From Bacteroidota bacterium (GTDB lineage: Bacteria > Bacteroidota > Bacteroidia > UKL13-3), in contig CANHRW010000116.1 in assembly GCA_947462865.1 (NCBI GenBank), forward strand, positions 1 through 6,474: 6,474 nt of DNA, read 5' to 3'. The translations under genes were made by a program, and so were the position numbers. Positions 1 to 5,511 of this stretch are shown here, one piece after another; positions within the stretch are counted from its first letter, which is position 1, and each line of letters begins with the position of its first letter. The notes beneath the pieces were generated by a model. The model saw nothing but the letters and a program-made list of their open reading frames with translations. It was not told the DNA's origin and ran no database searches.

Positions 1-2276
1 ACTTCTTGCAAAATGGCATCTTGAATAATGCTTTCATTGTAATTGTGAAGTTCTGTATTTACAGGTTGTCTATTGGGTGGAGGGGTATTGATTACCGATA
101 AATCTCTTGCTCCCATTAAAGAAAAATGCAAGGTTCTTGGAATAGGAGTAGCGGTGAGCGTTAAAGTATCGACATTGGTTTTTAAAGCTTTTAATTTTTC
201 TTTCGCAGCTACACCAAATTTTTGTTCTTCATCTATAATCAATAATCCAATGTCTTTAAATTCTACTGCTTTGTTGAGCAATTTATGTGTGCCAATTAAC
301 AAATCAACCTTGCCTTCTTTGACGGCCTCTAATACTTTTTTTGTTTCAGCAGCACTTTTAAATCTGTTGACATAGTCAATGGTACATGGGAAATCTTTGA
401 GCCTTTCTTTAAAAGTTCTGTAATGCTGATTGGCTAAAATGGTTGTTGGAACCAAAACTGCTACTTGTTTACTGTCGCAAATGGCTTTGAATGCGGCTCT
501 GATGGCAACTTCAGTTTTACCAAACCCTACATCTCCACAGATTAATCTGTCCATTGGATGTGGGCTTTCCATGTCCTTTTTGAGCTCTAGGGTGGCTTTT
601 AATTGGTCAGGCGTGTCTTCATACATAAAAGAAGCTTCCAATTCAATTTGCATGAAGTTATCGGGCTGAAAAGCATGGCCAGATTCTGATTTCCTTTTTG
701 CATACAGTTTAATTAAATCTCTGGCGATGTCTTTTACTTTCTTTTTGGTAGTAGATTTAAGTTTTTCCCAGGCATCTGAACCCAATTTGTTCATTTTGGG
801 AGCTGTTCCTTCTTTACCAACATATTTGGTAATTTTATGCAAAGAATTGATACTGACATAAAGCAAATCGTCGTTCTTGTAAACCAATCGAACTGCTTCT
901 TGAATATGCCCATTGATTGCTAGTTTTTCGAGTCCAGCAAATTTTCCTATGCCATGGTCAATGTGTGTGACATAATCTCCAGGCTTCAATTCCTTGAGTT
1001 CTTTTAAGGAAAGAATTTTATTGCCGGAGTAGCTTGCTCTATGTCGGCCCCTGTTTGTTCTATCAAATATGAGACGTTCAGTATAACAAGCCAATTTTAA
1101 TTCATGATCTATAAAGCCATTACTGACGCCATGGTAGATGGGCTCAAATTGAACTTTCCCATCTAAATCTTCAAATATGGTGTACAATCTTTCAATTTGT
1201 CGACTGCTTTCACTGAAAATAATATTATTGATGTTGAGTGCCGAATTTTGGTTCAGATTGGCAATCAGTAATTTGAAATTTTTATGAAAAGCCGGCTGTG
1301 GACTCATTTTAAATTCAACTTTACAAACACCTTGATTAAAGTGTTTTTGTGAGCCAAATTCAATGATGTGAAATGGATTGATTGATTTTAAGAAATCTGC
1401 TGCCTGCATCCAGATGGCTGATGCCTGGTTGAAATTGAGTTCGTGTTCTGGGTTTGAATTGAACCATTTGTCGGCCTTTTCAGTGCCAAGATTTACTTGT
1501 TCTTTAGAGAGGTTGATATCTTGGAACCACAAATTGGTATGCGCAGGTAAGTAATGAAAAAATTCTTGGCTCTTGTTTTTTGTTTTTTGGATATGTGGGA
1601 TGATGTAAAAGTGGTCAACTTTTTTCAACGACAGTTGGTCATTTGGATTGAACACTCGAATGCTTTCAATGGTTTCTTCATTCAATTCAACTCTATAGGG
1701 TTGCTCATTGCTAAATGAAAATACATCTATGATGCCACCTCGAATACTATAGGTGCCTGGTTCATATACAAAATCAACACGGTCAAATTCATGTTCATTA
1801 AGAAACTCTATGAAAAAATCAATGTCTAAACTGGTATTTTGTTTGATTTCATACGTGTTGCTTTCGAGTTCTTGTTCGTCTATTACCCATTCAGCTATTG
1901 CATCTGCCGTAGTTACAATCAATTGATTACTGTTGTTTTTTAATCGGTTTAAGGTTTCTGCTCTTTCTAATACCAAGCTGTTTTCATAAGAACCAGGTTG
2001 GAATTTTCTTTTAAAAGATCCTGGATAAAAGCAGATGGTTTTGCCTTCGAGAACATTGCTCAAATCAGAGTAAAAATCAATGGCATCGTCATCGTCATTG
2101 AATACAAATACATTGGTTTGCGGATTGACTAAGAATAAACTCCCTGCTATAATTCCAATTCCCGAGCCAATGCTGCCGTTTATATGAATTCTGCTTTTAG
2201 AACTATCTAGTGCTGAATGTAGGGTTTGTATTTGTGTTGTTTGACTGTATAATGCCAGTAATTCTTGTATTTTCAT
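1..2276 (-). CDS. mfd: Transcription-repair coupling factor Mfd, 3' end outside window
   Basis: Mfd is a DNA translocase that pushes stalled RNA polymerase off damaged DNA and recruits UvrA for nucleotide excision repair. I translated the minus strand from the ATG at 2276 to the left edge: 758 codons without a stop. The N-terminal UvrB-like part includes RGGIIDVFSF at about 179-188. Where UvrB would have its Walker A lysine there is only a degenerate glycine-rich INGSIGSGIG near residues 28-37, as expected for Mfd. The CarD-like RNA-polymerase-interaction domain starts near 430 (KPGDYVTHIDHGIGKF). The ATPase core shows YEDTPDQ (552-558), Walker A GDVGFGKTE (K587), Walker B DEEQ (682-685) and TATPIPRTL (708-716). 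The second RecA lobe, the TRG motif and the UvrA-inhibiting C-terminal domain lie beyond the edge. It follows the epimerase gene in the same direction after 68 bases. Identity is very secure. Confidence 0.97.
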   Translation of the reverse strand, partial: MKIQELLALYSQTTQIQTLHSALDSSKSRIHINGSIGSGIGIIAGSLFLVNPQTNVFVFNDDDDAIDFYSDLSNVLEGKTICFYPGSFKRKFQPGSYENSLVLERAETLNRLKNNSNQLIVTTADAIAEWVIDEQELESNTYEIKQNTSLDIDFFIEFLNEHEFDRVDFVYEPGTYSIRGGIIDVFSFSNEQPYRVELNEETIESIRVFNPNDQLSLKKVDHFYIIPHIQKTKNKSQEFFHYLPAHTNLWFQDINLSKEQVNLGTEKADKWFNSNPEHELNFNQASAIWMQAADFLKSINPFHIIEFGSQKHFNQGVCKVEFKMSPQPAFHKNFKLLIANLNQNSALNINNIIFSESSRQIERLYTIFEDLDGKVQFEPIYHGVSNGFIDHELKLACYTERLIFDRTNRGRHRASYSGNKILSLKELKELKPGDYVTHIDHGIGKFAGLEKLAINGHIQEAVRLVYKNDDLLYVSINSLHKITKYVGKEGTAPKMNKLGSDAWEKLKSTTKKKVKDIARDLIKLYAKRKSESGHAFQPDNFMQIELEASFMYEDTPDQLKATLELKKDMESPHPMDRLICGDVGFGKTEVAIRAAFKAICDSKQVAVLVPTTILANQHYRTFKERLKDFPCTIDYVNRFKSAAETKKVLEAVKEGKVDLLIGTHKLLNKAVEFKDIGLLIIDEEQKFGVAAKEKLKALKTNVDTLTLTATPIPRTLHFSLMGARDLSVINTPPPNRQPVNTELHNYNESIIQDAILQE

Positions 2277-2294
2277 TTGGTACGAACAAGTTTA

Positions 2295-2313
2295 GCCCGA
2301 TTGGTTTTCGGGC
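2295..2313 (-). other. Small hairpin in the mfd leader
   Basis: A perfect 6-base inverted repeat, GCCCGA and TCGGGC, encloses a 7-base loop. It lies 18 bases upstream of the mfd ATG and just downstream of the candidate -7 box. No T-run follows on either strand, so it is not a typical intrinsic terminator for the epimerase gene. It may be a stem at the 5' end of the mfd mRNA, which is inference only. Confidence 0.35.
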
Positions 2314-2316
2314 AAA

Positions 2317-2324
2317 CAAAGATA
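2317..2324 (-). promoter_or_regulatory. Candidate -7 box for mfd (TATCTTTG)
   Basis: The minus strand reads TATCTTTG, an exact match to the Bacteroidota -7 consensus TAnnTTTG, 40 bases upstream of the mfd start. No clear TTG or TTTG -33 element lies 17-23 bases further upstream, so the match is only half of a promoter. If used, it would give mfd its own transcript in addition to read-through from the epimerase gene. Confidence 0.35.
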
Positions 2325-2344
2325 CATACAATCTGCGAAGATAT

Positions 2345-2770
2345 TTATTCAGCGATTTCTTGACACAGTTCTATCAAAACCCCATTGCATGACTTAGGGT
2401 GAAGAAACGCAATGAGCTTGTTGTCTGCACCTCTTTTAGGCGTTTCGTTGATAAAATGAAAACCAGCTTGTTTGAGTCTGATCATTTCTTGTTCAATATC
2501 ATCAACAGCAAAAGCAATATGGTGTATGCCTTCTCCTTTTTTTTCAATGAATTTGGCTATGGCGCTTTCTTCAGATGTTGGTTCTAAGAGCTCAATTTTA
2601 TTAGGACCGCATTGGTAAAAATGAGTAAGCACATGTTCTGAAGCTACTGCTTCTGATTTATAGGGTGTAGCGTTAAAAAGTAAATTAAATAGTGGAATGC
2701 TTTTTTCAGGGTCTTTGATTGCAATTCCGATATGTTCTATTTGTTTAAAAAAGCGATTGTCTATTTGCAT
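2345..2770 (-). CDS. mce: Methylmalonyl-CoA epimerase
   Basis: The protein has 141 residues and is a vicinal-oxygen-chelate (glyoxalase-fold) enzyme. It interconverts (2R)- and (2S)-methylmalonyl-CoA between methylmalonyl-CoA mutase and the propionyl-CoA carboxylase or decarboxylase branch. The family is recognisable throughout: IEHIGIAIKD (11-20), KIELLEP (58-64), the core GEGIHHIAFAVDDIE (79-93), IAFLHPKS (120-127) and GVLIELCQ (130-137). Metal-ligand candidates are H13, H84 and E134. At the position where the Propionibacterium enzyme has a glutamine ligand, a Glu (E45) appears to stand; I believe this is common in Bacteroidota but could not align it. Length is normal and there is no signal peptide, so it is cytoplasmic. 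The start overlaps the end of the phosphopantetheinyl transferase gene by 26 bases in another frame, suggesting co-transcription and translational coupling. The mutase genes are not in the window. Confidence 0.93.
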   Translation of the reverse strand: MQIDNRFFKQIEHIGIAIKDPEKSIPLFNLLFNATPYKSEAVASEHVLTHFYQCGPNKIELLEPTSEESAIAKFIEKKGEGIHHIAFAVDDIEQEMIRLKQAGFHFINETPKRGADNKLIAFLHPKSCNGVLIELCQEIAE

Positions 2771-3389
2771 ATGTTAAGATAAAATCATCTATAAAAATAA
2801 AATCTATATCGAGTTCTATTTGTAAATCGTTTGTGAATATAGTGCCTTTTAGGGGCTTGTCTATACTTTGGATGAGCAGATTCTCCTTAAAATCGAGCGA
2901 TTTTTTGCCATACAATTTATACATACTCTCTTTGGCAGACCAAATCTTTGTGATTTCAATAGCTTGGTCGATACCATTTTTGTTTAGGAGGTCTATTTCT
3001 TGCGCGTTAAGAAATTTATGTGAAACAGTCAAAATTCTTTCATCTACTTTTTCGAGATCTATTCCTAACTTTCTATTTCTTGCAACTGAAACAGCTGCAT
3101 ATTTTCCGGCATGGGTAATACTGATGGCATAGGGCTGTCCATCTATCAATAAACTGGGTTTGTTGTGCTCGTCTTTGTTTAGGATAATTTTTGCTTCGTT
3201 AAATAAATATTTTAGAAGCAGTCTGCTTGCATACCATTGCAACTGGTGAACTTCTTTTTTTAAATTGTTTTTTGAGGGTTCTTCTATACTATTGCCCAGC
3301 TGCACAATCAGTGTTTGCAAGGTTTCTGTAATTTCCCAAATGCCTATCTGACTCTCATTGGGCAATGTGATATGTTTGAAAAATGGCAT
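2745..3389 (-). CDS. 4'-phosphopantetheinyl transferase, Sfp type
   Basis: This enzyme transfers the phosphopantetheine arm of coenzyme A to a serine of acyl or peptidyl carrier proteins. From the chosen ATG it has 214 residues. Visible motifs are SITHAG (90-95), GIDLEKVDERI (109-119) with the Mg-binding pair D111 and E113, and WSAKESMYKLYG (150-161) with K153, E154 and K158. These match the Sfp D/E/E metal site and its KE...K signature. An in-frame ATG at 3428 would add 13 residues (MDYRERCKFTQIN). I prefer 3389 because MPFFKHI...IGIWEITE looks like the usual N-terminus and because the longer form would cover the candidate promoter. The protein could serve fatty-acid ACP or a secondary-metabolite synthase; the window has no carrier protein or synthase gene to decide. 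It is the first gene of the minus-strand group leading to mce and mfd. Confidence 0.9.
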   Translation of the reverse strand: MPFFKHITLPNESQIGIWEITETLQTLIVQLGNSIEEPSKNNLKKEVHQLQWYASRLLLKYLFNEAKIILNKDEHNKPSLLIDGQPYAISITHAGKYAAVSVARNRKLGIDLEKVDERILTVSHKFLNAQEIDLLNKNGIDQAIEITKIWSAKESMYKLYGKKSLDFKENLLIQSIDKPLKGTIFTNDLQIELDIDFIFIDDFILTYANRQSLF

Positions 3390-3428
3390 ATTTATTTGGG
3401 TAAATTTACATCTTTCTCTGTAATCCAA
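3375..3428. promoter_or_regulatory. Divergent promoter region with shared palindromic -7 box
   Basis: The 51-base gap between the transferase (minus, start 3389) and the WD40 gene (plus, start 3441) contains the perfect 10-base palindrome GTAAATTTAC at 3400-3409. Its core TAAATTTA (3401-3408) matches the Bacteroidota -7 consensus TAnnTTTG except for the last base, on both strands. On plus, TTTG at 3375-3378 lies 22 bases upstream of it. On minus, TTG at 3428-3426 lies 17 bases upstream. Both spacings fall in the 17-23 base range described for Flavobacterium promoters. The predicted leaders are roughly 28 bases (WD40 gene) and under 10 bases (transferase). Predicted by eye only. Confidence 0.4.
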
Positions 3429-3440
3429 TTAATTTGCAAG

Positions 3441-4349
3441 ATGATTGTTCAGAATACGAGCACCTTTGAAGGACATATTGGGGCCATTTATGCGTTGAGT
3501 ACTGCCTTTGATGCAGGTGAATTTTTTTCTGGTGCAGCTGATGGCTATTTGGTAAAATGGCAGATCAATCAGCCAGAAACAGGAGTGGTATTGTTAAAAC
3601 TAGATAGCCCTATTTATACCATTTGCAAATTCTATCACCATTCTCAAAAAATTGCCTTAGGAACAGCCAATGGCAATATCACCATTTTTGATTTAATAAG
3701 TAATCAAATCATCATTCAATTAAAGGCACATGAAGGTGCAGTTTTTGATTTAAAAATGTTAGGCAATCAGTTGCTTTCTGCTGGTGCCGATGGAGTTGTC
3801 AATGCTTGGGAACTTGATGCATATAAGAAGCAATTCCAGCTTAATTTCTCAAATAAGTCAGCAAGGGTAATTGCTCCTGGTTTAAACAATGCTGATTTTT
3901 ATGTTGGCTACAGCGACCATACCATTCGTTTTTTTTCTGGAACCAACAAACCTGAACTCAAAAATGATCTCTTAGGACATACACAATCAGTGTTTGCATT
4001 GGCTGTACATCCAAATACAGGTGTTTTGGTAAGTGGAGGACGCGATGCTTACTTAAGATTTTGGCAAAATCACCAAACCACAGCAAACATCCCTGCCCAT
4101 CTTTCTCATATCAATAGTTTGGCATTTAATCCGGGTTCAAAATTATTGGCATCGGCAAGCATGGATAAATCAATTAAAATTTGGAATCCAGAAACGGCTC
4201 AACTACTTAAAGTAATAGATCAAACCAAGCTCAAGGCACACAAGCATTCGGTGAATAAAATTTGTTGGTTGTCAGCTACCCAATTTATTTCATGTAGCGA
4301 TGACAGGAGTATTTATTTGTGGGATATCAATGAAGATGAACTCAATTAA
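3441..4349 (+). CDS. WD40-repeat protein, seven-bladed propeller, function unknown
   Basis: The protein has 302 residues from the ATG at 3441. I count seven WD40 repeats covering nearly all of it, beginning near residues 8, 53, 95, 135, 178, 219 and 265. Clear blade ends are GAADGYLVKW (31-40), GADGVVNAW (115-123), GGRDAYLRFW (199-208), SASMDKSIKIW (238-248) and CSDDRSIYLW (285-294). GH or AH dipeptides open most repeats (GH 11-12, AH 97-98, GH 179-180, AH 219-220, AH 266-267). Repeats 2 and 4 are the most degenerate. This fits one closed propeller used as a protein-binding scaffold. There is no signal peptide, membrane segment or extra domain, so it is probably cytoplasmic. An in-frame ATG at 3315 would add 42 residues of non-WD40 sequence antisense to the transferase gene, so I reject it. 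The partner is unknown. It is divergent from the transferase and converges on the Tudor-like gene. Confidence 0.88.
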   Translation: MIVQNTSTFEGHIGAIYALSTAFDAGEFFSGAADGYLVKWQINQPETGVVLLKLDSPIYTICKFYHHSQKIALGTANGNITIFDLISNQIIIQLKAHEGAVFDLKMLGNQLLSAGADGVVNAWELDAYKKQFQLNFSNKSARVIAPGLNNADFYVGYSDHTIRFFSGTNKPELKNDLLGHTQSVFALAVHPNTGVLVSGGRDAYLRFWQNHQTTANIPAHLSHINSLAFNPGSKLLASASMDKSIKIWNPETAQLLKVIDQTKLKAHKHSVNKICWLSATQFISCSDDRSIYLWDINEDELN

Positions 4350-4891
4350 TCTTCTTTACTTTTCTCTCCAACAAAATAATCATGCTGGTATTTGAACAAT
4401 ACATTGAAAGTTGTCAAAGAACCATAAATTTTTGTCAAATATTGCTGCAGGTTTATTTTGTCTTCGTCATTGAGTTTGTCGTTTGAATTGATTCTTTGTT
4501 CCATTACCCTTAACCGATCCCTTAACATGATTATTTTATGGAAAAAGGTATCTATTGGAATTTCTTTGCCGCTCAAGTTTGGGTCTCCCGGTTGAAGGAT
4601 GAGTTTGCCACCAGTCCATTTTCCATGTAAACTTACCTGTTCAGGAATGTCTGTCCACCGTTTTAAAATACCTATTAAAGTACGTTCTATTTCGGCACTA
4701 CTAATCATATCTTCAGGGCTATCAACGGCTTCAATTACCTCAATCTGTAAACTATCTTTTGCTATTTCTTTTGGTCCTTCTTGAATAAATACGATCTTAT
4801 AATGCGTACTTTTAACATTGGTTATGACACCATCTCCATATTCGCTGTGTTTGATACGACTTCCTATTCCTAATTCTTTTTGATGATTCAT
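4346..4891 (-). CDS. Conserved hypothetical protein with N-terminal Tudor/SH3-like domain
   Basis: The protein has 181 residues and I cannot assign a function. Residues 9-50 (IGSRIKHSEYGDGVITNV... followed by KIVFIQEGPKEIAKDSL) have the pattern G-x-x-V/I-x-H-x-x-Y/F-G-x-G-x-V then a strand ending in hydrophobic-F and G-x-K. This resembles the small Tudor-like barrel at the C-terminus of UvrD/PcrA helicases and, more loosely, CarD-type RNA-polymerase-binding domains. A middle part (about 65-115) contains ISSAEIERTLIGILKRW and a Trp-containing hairpin, HGKWTGGKLILQPGD. The C-terminal third (114-170) is mainly helical, with RDRLRVMEQRI and a hydrophobic YGSLTTFNVLF near the end. No signal peptide or membrane segment is seen. 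The charged, motif-rich sequence without low complexity looks like a conserved family, probably limited to Bacteroidota. Nucleic-acid or polymerase binding is a guess from the N-terminal fold only. Confidence 0.8.
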   Translation of the reverse strand: MNHQKELGIGSRIKHSEYGDGVITNVKSTHYKIVFIQEGPKEIAKDSLQIEVIEAVDSPEDMISSAEIERTLIGILKRWTDIPEQVSLHGKWTGGKLILQPGDPNLSGKEIPIDTFFHKIIMLRDRLRVMEQRINSNDKLNDEDKINLQQYLTKIYGSLTTFNVLFKYQHDYFVGEKSKED

Positions 4892-4910
4892 GTTTTTCTT
4901 TTAATAATGC

Positions 4911-4950
4911 CAAATTAATTAGATTTTTATGATTCGTAAACTTTAATTTG
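4911..4950. promoter_or_regulatory. Mirrored TTAATTTG boxes between divergent genes
   Basis: CAAATTAA at 4911-4918 and TTAATTTG at 4943-4950 form a perfect 8-base inverted repeat with a 24-base spacer, in the 73-base gap between the Tudor-like gene and dcd. Each arm, read toward its own gene, differs from the -7 consensus TAnnTTTG only at the second base. They end 19 bases (minus gene) and 14 bases (dcd) before the respective start codons, which suits short-leader promoters. No good -33 element is seen for either. A repressor operator with two half-sites is the alternative reading. Confidence 0.4.
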
Positions 4951-4964
4951 CTAAAAAAAGAACA

Positions 4965-5501
4965 ATGATACTTTCCGATAAAAGAATTCTTGAGGAAATA
5001 GCCTCTGGCAATATTTTAATAGAACCATTTAAAAAAGAATGTTTAGGTACAAACAGCTATGATGTGCATTTAGGACGCTATTTAGCTACTTACAAAGACA
5101 GGGTTTTAGATGCCCGTGTTCACAACCAAATTGAAACTTTTGAAATACCACAAGATGGTTTTGTATTACAACCCAATACACTGTACTTGGGCGTAACGGC
5201 TGAATATACAGAAACACACAAACATGTGCCTTTTCTCGAAGGGAAGTCAAGTACAGGAAGGTTAGGAATAGACATTCATGCAACTGCCGGAAAGGGTGAT
5301 GTAGGATTTTGTAATACTTGGACTCTCGAAATTAGTTGTGCTCAGCCAGTGAGAATTTATGCAGGCATGCCCATCGGACAATTGATTTATTTTGTAGTTG
5401 AAGGTGATATAGAAACCATGTACAATACCAAGCAAAATGCCAAATACAATTCAAGAGGTGTGAAACCTGTTGAAAGCATGATGTGGAAGAATAAATTTTA
5501 A
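4965..5501 (+). CDS. dcd: dCTP deaminase
   Basis: Dcd deaminates dCTP to dUTP, the precursor of dUMP for thymidylate synthesis. The protein has 178 residues, a little shorter than the enterobacterial enzyme. It opens with MILSDKRILEEI, followed by CLGTNSYDVHLG (26-37), the nucleotide-binding EGKSSTGRLGIDIHATAG (92-109), GDVGFCNTWTLEIS (111-124) with the likely catalytic E122, and MPIGQLIYF (135-143). The C-terminal KYNSRGVKPVESMMWKN closes over the nucleotide in this family. All expected motifs are present and the sequence reads like the typical Bacteroidota Dcd. A bifunctional dCTP deaminase/dUTPase of the archaeal type cannot be fully excluded from sequence alone, but the mono-functional form is more likely. 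Only an A-rich stretch precedes the start, without a Shine-Dalgarno sequence. An intrinsic terminator follows 19 bases after the stop. Confidence 0.95.
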   Translation: MILSDKRILEEIASGNILIEPFKKECLGTNSYDVHLGRYLATYKDRVLDARVHNQIETFEIPQDGFVLQPNTLYLGVTAEYTETHKHVPFLEGKSSTGRLGIDIHATAGKGDVGFCNTWTLEISCAQPVRIYAGMPIGQLIYFVVEGDIETMYNTKQNAKYNSRGVKPVESMMWKNKF

Positions 5502-5511
5502 AGTATAAAAT

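Noticed and set aside
73..669. Plus-strand open frames of 100 and 79 codons
   Set aside because: They are antisense to the motif-rich ATPase part of mfd and have no recognisable domains.
1..2276. Possible frameshift or pseudogene in mfd
   Set aside because: I read every codon from 2276 to the left edge; there is no in-frame stop and the motifs appear in order at expected spacings.
2295..2313. Hairpin as an intrinsic terminator of the epimerase gene
   Set aside because: The stem has only 6 pairs and is not followed by a T-run on the minus strand.
2210..2587. Plus-strand open frames of about 60 codons at the mfd/epimerase border
   Set aside because: They lie antisense to well-supported genes and their sequences look like low-complexity complement translation.
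2833..3132. Plus-strand 99-codon open frame
   Set aside because: It is antisense to the conserved core of the phosphopantetheinyl transferase; no domain or ribosome-binding support.
3315..3440. Longer N-terminus for the WD40 gene from an ATG at 3315
   Set aside because: The added 42 residues lack WD40 features, overlap the transferase gene antisense and would place the start upstream of the candidate promoter.
5086..5283. Minus-strand 65-codon open frame inside dcd
   Set aside because: It is fully antisense to the conserved dcd active-site region.
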